Below are positions 1 through 4,500 of a DNA stretch of 6,960 bases, piece by piece. The translations under genes and the position numbers were made by a program. Within the stretch, counting starts at the first letter, position 1. Every line of letters starts with the position of its first letter. The notes under the pieces are model-generated. The model had not been told where the DNA came from. It did not search any database and saw nothing but the letters and a program-made list of their open reading frames with translations. Source of the DNA: Anaerolineae bacterium. GTDB lineage: Bacteria; Chloroflexota; Anaerolineae; Aggregatilineales; Aggregatilineaceae. The DNA lies in the NCBI GenBank assembly GCA_020848665.1, contig JADLHR010000090.1:1-6960 (forward strand), in the 5' to 3' direction.

Positions 1-513
1 GCGGCGCTGATCGTGATCTACGGCGCGCAGGACCAGGTGCGCCCGGCGGATGTGATTATTGTGCTGGGCGCGGGTGAGATGGGAACGCAGCGCCGGACAC
101 AGCACGCCGTGCAGTTGTACCAGGCAGGGTTCGCGCCGTATGTGCTGTGCTCTGGCGGCTATCGCGGGCCGGATGGGCGGCGCGAGGCCGAGGTGTGCGC
201 CGATCTCGCGCAGGCGGCAGGCGTTCCGATCAGCGCGATCATGCTGGAGCCGGACAGCCGTACCACCGAGCAGAACGCCCGCTACGCGGCGGAGATTCTA
301 CGCAGGCGCGGCTGGGAGAGCGCGGTCGTGGTCAGCGACAGTTTCCATCTGCTGCGTGCGCGCTGGCTGTTTACGCGCGAAGGTGTGACTGTGTGGACCA
401 GCCCCGCGACGCGCTTCGGCCAGGCCGGGAATGCGCCCGAAACATTGTATTTTCTGCTGCGCGAGATCGGCGCGCTGGGCTATCAGGGCATCAAGATTGC
501 GCTGGGCCGGTAG
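1..513 (+). CDS. YdcF/SanA-like DUF218 domain protein (5' partial)
   Basis: This is the C-terminal 170 residues of a DUF218 (YdcF-like) protein. The frame is open from the first base, so the GTG at 13 is probably an internal valine and the true start lies before the window. Landmarks seen: a hydrophobic beta-strand ending in a glycine turn (DVIIVLGAG, 49-75), a CSGG strand-turn near 148-159, a conserved EPDSRTTEQNA segment (247-279), and the signature SDSFHLLRA (334-360). These match the Rossmann-like fold of this family. Members such as E. coli SanA and ElyC are anchored by N-terminal membrane helices and have been linked to envelope barrier function, while YdcF was reported to bind S-adenosylmethionine; no precise reaction is established. 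The first residues (AALIVIYGAQ) could be the end of such a helix, which is inference. The stop is TAG at 511-513. The response-regulator gene follows after 30 bp on the same strand, so co-transcription is possible. The family assignment is firm; the cellular role is unknown. Confidence 0.88.
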   Translation, partial: AALIVIYGAQDQVRPADVIIVLGAGEMGTQRRTQHAVQLYQAGFAPYVLCSGGYRGPDGRREAEVCADLAQAAGVPISAIMLEPDSRTTEQNARYAAEILRRRGWESAVVVSDSFHLLRARWLFTREGVTVWTSPATRFGQAGNAPETLYFLLREIGALGYQGIKIALGR

Positions 514-525
514 CGCGGATGTGGC

Positions 526-531
526 AAGGAG
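526..531 (+). promoter_or_regulatory. Ribosome binding site of the receiver-domain gene
   Basis: AAGGAG lies 12 bases before the ATG at 544. The spacing is slightly long, but an in-frame TAG at 511 rules out most longer starts and no other in-frame ATG or GTG lies between that stop and 544, so the site supports 544 as the start. Confidence 0.6.
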
Positions 532-543
532 CAAAGCGCGGGC

Positions 544-924
544 ATGGTGACTGTCCTCGTCGTCGAGGATGACCCCGATCTTCGCTACCTTTACGCGGCG
601 GCTTTGACGCGTCACGGCCACACCGTCACCAGCACGCCTGAGACTATCCCCGCGCTGCTGGAGCTAACCAACCGTGCGATCGACGTGATCGTGCTCGACC
701 TCGCCCTGCCGGACCTGCCCGGCACGCGGCTGTTAGAGTTTATGCGTGACGACCCCCGCCTGCGCTCGATCCCGGTGATCGTGATCTCCGGCCAGCACAC
801 CTCAGAGGAGCGCGTGCTGGCGCTCGGCGCGGTGGAGTTCATCACCAAGCCGATCCGCATGCACGCGCTGGTCGCGGTGATCGACCGCCTGGCGCAGGAC
901 CTGTCGCCCGGCGAGCAGCCGTAG
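544..924 (+). CDS. Single-domain response regulator (CheY-like receiver)
   Basis: This 126-residue protein is a complete receiver (REC) domain with no output domain; only about 20 residues remain after the conserved lysine region, too few for a DNA-binding module. All family landmarks are visible: the acidic pair E8/D9 in VLVVEDD, phospho-acceptor D52 in VIVLDLALPD, switch residue S82 in VIVISG, F99 at the aromatic switch position, and K102 followed by proline in FITKP. It should accept phosphate on D52 from a histidine kinase or phosphorelay and act by protein-protein contact in the cytoplasm. No kinase is in the window, so its partner cannot be named. ATG 544 is chosen because an in-frame TAG stands at 511 and AAGGAG lies upstream. 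It follows the DUF218 gene by 30 bp and ends at TAG 922-924, directly before the GH13 remnant. It could be an orphan regulator or part of a system encoded elsewhere. Confidence 0.93.
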   Translation: MVTVLVVEDDPDLRYLYAAALTRHGHTVTSTPETIPALLELTNRAIDVIVLDLALPDLPGTRLLEFMRDDPRLRSIPVIVISGQHTSEERVLALGAVEFITKPIRMHALVAVIDRLAQDLSPGEQP

Positions 925-1349
925 GGTGGACGGAGACTGGCCGTCGCGCTTTTCGCTGGCGCAGCCCTCTACAATGAGAATACTGCGGCCCAGGCGCAGG
1001 TTGGCTGCCGCTGCGTCTCTTCCGCAACGCCGATCTTCAGCGCGAGTATTGCGGGCTGATCGCCATGCGCAAGAACACCGACGCGCTGCGCACCGACACC
1101 TTCGACGTCGTGCACCTGGACCCAGAGCGGTGTATCATGGCATATAAGCGGTGGAACGGCGCGGGCAGCGTGGCGGTGGTGGTTGCCCACCTCAAGGACG
1201 AGTTCGGCGGCAAGGTCACGATTCCGAACTGGCCGGGCGATGGCAAGTGGCACGAATACATCAACAATTATGATGTCGAGGCGAGCGGCGGCACGCTGAC
1301 CGATTCGCTGGCCGAGAGCGAGGTCAAAATCTACCTTAAAGCTGGCTGA
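925..1349 (+). pseudogene. Truncated, frameshifted 3' remnant of an alpha-amylase family (GH13) gene
   Basis: The clean part is the frame ending at TGA 1347-1349. From about 1005 it reads WLPLRLFRNADLQREY, then GLIAMRKNTDALR (from 1053), then a beta-rich tail with IMAYKRWNG, VTIPNWPGDGKWHEYINNYD and SEVKIYLK. This pattern (helix with LIAMRKN..ALR, then an all-beta domain with G.W.E..N.YD..GG) is typical of the C-terminal end of GH13 amylase or branching-type enzymes. The frame has a TGA at 975. Upstream, the other frame (same phase as the receiver gene) reads RLAVALFAGAALYNENTAAQ from 934, which resembles the barrel-end motif of GH13 (…LPG.PLLYNGQE). The two parts join if one base was lost near 985-1005. 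The catalytic barrel is absent because the receiver gene ends at 924. ATG 1065 would give a 94-residue protein, but it has no Shine-Dalgarno sequence. Alternatives are a small unrelated protein or an assembly error. The C-terminal domain call is fairly firm; the upstream part is tentative. Confidence 0.68.
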
Positions 1350-1486
1350 GCGCGCGCGGCCATCACCGCCGCCAGGAGTCCGATGCAAGTCACGGCCCGG
1401 CGCGCCCGTTGATCCTGAACCGGTTTTCCCGGCGGCGAGTGTCCACCGGGCCGCATGCGTGTATGACGCTTCAGGGAGAGAGAGCG
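1350..1486 (+). other. Intergenic region upstream of the A2M gene
   Basis: This stretch of about 137 bp presumably carries the A2M promoter, but no convincing -35/-10 pair can be seen. An 8-base inverted repeat (CGGCCCGG at 1393-1400 and CCGGGCCG at 1446-1453) is separated by 45 bases and has no T tract, so it may be chance in GC-rich DNA. No clear rho-independent terminator follows the GH13 remnant. Confidence 0.4.
1473..1478 (+). promoter_or_regulatory. Ribosome binding site of the A2M gene
   Basis: AGGGAG, inside a purine run, ends 8 bases before ATG 1487, which is ideal spacing. An in-frame ATG at 1463 would add eight residues but lacks a Shine-Dalgarno sequence and would place charged residues before the signal peptide, so 1487 is preferred. 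Confidence 0.75.
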
Positions 1487-1582
1487 ATGACAGGCTTACG
1501 TATCCGCTGGATAGGCGGTCTGGCGCTGGCGCTGGTTCTGACCGGCGCGCTGCTGATCACATCTCCGCTGGTCGCGCGGGGG
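1487..1582 (+). other. Sec signal peptide of the A2M protein
   Basis: Residues 1-32 have a short basic start (R5, R7), a hydrophobic core from about W8 to A30 rich in Leu and Ala, and an ARG/Q junction at 30-33 that fits an A-x-G cleavage pattern; cleavage after A30 is the alternative. There is no cysteine near the junction, so lipidation is not expected. The exact cleavage site is uncertain. Confidence 0.8.
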
Positions 1583-4500
1583 CAGGACGGCGCAGTTGCC
1601 CCGCGCGTGGTCGAGACCAGCCCGCTGCCCGGCGAGGAGCTGGCGCTTGACGAGCCGGTGACGTTCTTCTTCGACCAGCCGATGGACACGGCGTCGGTCG
1701 AAAGCGCGTTCGGCGCTTCTCCGGCGGTTGAGGGCGCGCTAAGCTGGGCCGGGTTGTCGGCGCTGACGTTCACGCCGGACGAGGCTTACCAGCGCGCGAC
1801 CGAGGTCACCTTCACGATTGGGGCGGATGCTAAATCAGCGGCAGAAGTATCGCTGGCCGAGCCGTTCGTGCTGGCGCTGCGCACCATCGGCTACCTCGAA
1901 GTGGCCGAGGTGCTGCCTGCGCCGGATTCTGAGGCGGTCGATACCGACAGCGTAATCACGGTCATCTTCAACCGGCCGGTCGTCCCGCTGGTGACGGTCG
2001 AGGAGCAGGACACGCTGCCCGATCCGCTGACGCTCGATCCGCCGGTCAAGGGCAAGGGCGAGTGGCTGAACACGTCAATCTACCTCTTTACGCCGGACGA
2101 AGGGCTGCGCGGCGGCACGACCTACACCGCGACCATCCCCGCCGGGTTGGAAGATGTCACCGGCGGCGTGCTGGCCGAGGATTACACCTGGACCTTCAGC
2201 ACGCTGCCGCCGGATGTGGTCGAGATCATCCCCGCTGAGGGCAGCAGCGGGGTCAAGCTCGAAGCGCCGGTCACGGTCAGCTTTACGCAGCCGATGGATC
2301 ACGACGCGACCGAGCGCGCCTTTGCGCTGGATCGCATCCCGGACGGCGCAGCCCCCCTGCCGGAGCACGTCCCCGGCACGTTCCGCTGGAGCGAGGATGG
2401 CCGCCGGCTGACGTTCCGTCCGGCGGAGCGGCTGGCGCTGGGCACAACCTATCGCGCCACGATTGACGCAGGCTTCGCGCTCAGCGCGACCGGCGCGGCG
2501 CTGAATGAGACTGCGATCAGCACGTTCACGACCGTACCTGCTCCGGCGATTGTCGATACCACACCCTCCGATGGGCAGGCCAGCGCCGACCCCTACGGCG
2601 GGTTCACGCTGTTCTTCGCCGGGCCGATGGACTGGGACACGATCGAGGACAAGGTGACGATCGACCCGGAGCCGTGGCGCGAGTTCGACGTGTACTGGTC
2701 GGAGTGGCAGAACAGCTTCACCTTCGGCTTCGACACCCAGCCGAGCACCGACTATACGATCACGATTCTGCCGGGGATGCAGGACCCCTACGGCAACACG
2801 ATTGACGAAGGCATGGTGGTGACTTATACCACCGCGCCCTATGCCCCGGAGCTGACTTTTCAGGCGCCGGGCCGGGTCGGGCTGTACAGCGCCTATACCC
2901 CGGCAACGCGCCTGTTCGTGACGCATCGCAATGTCGAGCGCATCGATCTGGGGCTGTGGCGGCTGTCGCTGCCCACCCTGGCGGAGCTGACCGGGCCGGA
3001 TAGCTGGGAACGGTGGGATAGCTATACTCCACAGCCCGCCGATCTGCTGCGCCGCTGGTCAATCGACGTCAGCGCCGGGCAGGACGAGCGCCGCTATGAG
3101 TTGCTGTACATCTCCGAGACCGGGCCAAGCGGAATCAGCAACATCGAGTGCCTGGGCGCGCCCGCGCCACAGGTGACGGTTGGCGATGTGGCGCTGGTGA
3201 GCGAGGACGATCCGCGCCCGCTCAATGTGCGCGCCGCCGCCAGCCTGAGCGCGCGCGCCATCGCGCAGGTCAAGCCGGGCGAGACGTTCCAGATCACCGG
3301 TGGCCCGTTCTGCGAGAGCGGTTATCTGTGGTGGCAGGTCCGCCTGGATAATGGGACCGAGGGCTTCGCTGCCGAGGGCACAACTGAGAGCTACTTCTTC
3401 GTGCCGCTGTTGGGTGCGCCGGTCGATCCGAACGCGCCGGAGAGCGAGGCCGCAGCGGGCCAGCCGCCCGCGCTGGCGCCGGGCGTTTACTTCCTCGAAG
3501 CGCAGGCGCCAGAATTGACCGCGCAGGGTGGCTGGCCGTCGCGCCAGATCATGCTGGTCGCCACCGCCAATGTCGCGCTCAAGTTCAGCCAGGACACGGC
3601 GCTGGCCTGGGTCACCGACCTGGAAAGCGGCGCGCCAGTCGCGGGCGCGCCGGTCATCTTCTACAACGCGGACTTCAACCCGGTCGCGCAGGCGACGACC
3701 GGGGCGGACGGCCTGGCGCAGGCTGCAATCCCGGCGCTGGACAGCCTCTACACCACGCTGTACGCTTCGGTGGATTCCGGCGGCGTGTTCGGCTTCGCCA
3801 TGAGCGAGTGGTCAGACGGGATGAACCCCTGGGAGTTCGACGTGATGTCGGACTACCAGCCGGAAGACTTCGTGATCTATCTCTACACCGACCGGCCGAT
3901 CTATCGCCCCGGCCAGCCAGTCTACTTCAAGGGTATTCTTCGCGCGCGTGACGACGTGCAGTTCAGCCTGCCATCGGCAACCGAGGTTCCGGTGACGATC
4001 TACGACGACCGCGGCGAGATCGTCTACGATGAGGTGCTGCCGGTCAACGCGCAGGGGTCATTCAGCGGCGAGTTTACGCTGGACGACGAGGCGTCGCTCG
4101 GCTACTACCGGATCGCGGCGGCGCTGGCGAGCAACGCCCGCGATGAATTCAGCCTGAGCTTCGGCGTGGCGGAATATCGCGCGCCGGAGTTCCAGGTGAG
4201 CGCCACCCCGGCGGTGGACGAAGTCGCGCCGGGCGACACGATCCAGGTCGCGGTCGAGGCGATCTACTTCTTCGGCGGCGCCGTGTCGAACGCGGATGTG
4301 CGCTACAGCGTCCTGGCGCGCGACTACAGCTTCAGCTACGACGGCCCTGGCTACTGGTCGTTCGAGGATCGCAACTACGACCTCTACGCCCCGGAATACT
4401 ACGGGCCGTTCGGTGAAGTGATCGATGAAGGCGAGGGCCGCACCGACGCGCAGGGCCGCTTCCTGATCGAGATCGAGGCGGATCTGGGCGACGCGAACGG

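Noticed and set aside
13..513. GTG at 13 as the start of the DUF218 gene
   Set aside because: The frame is open to base 1, there is no Shine-Dalgarno sequence before 13, and family members have N-terminal membrane segments missing here, so the gene is treated as cut by the window edge.
1065..1349. Stand-alone 94-residue gene starting at ATG 1065
   Set aside because: No Shine-Dalgarno sequence precedes it, and GH13-like sequence (WLPLRLFRNADLQREY) continues in frame upstream of the ATG, so this Met is more likely internal.
969..1388. 139-codon open frame on the - strand over the GH13 remnant
   Set aside because: The + strand translation matches a GH13 C-terminal domain; the - strand product shows no motif and has no visible ribosome binding site.
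1393..1453. Inverted repeat CGGCCCGG...CCGGGCCG as an operator or terminator
   Set aside because: Arms are only 8 bases with a 45-base loop and no T tract; in DNA this rich in G and C such pairs are expected by chance.
1463..1486. Alternative A2M start at ATG 1463
   Set aside because: In frame but without a ribosome binding site; 1487 has AGGGAG at 8-base spacing and gives a standard signal peptide.
2075..2926. 283-codon open frame on the - strand
   Set aside because: Same register artefact; it ends at the TCA serine codon of the A2M gene at 2075-2077. The + strand here encodes Ig-like repeats.
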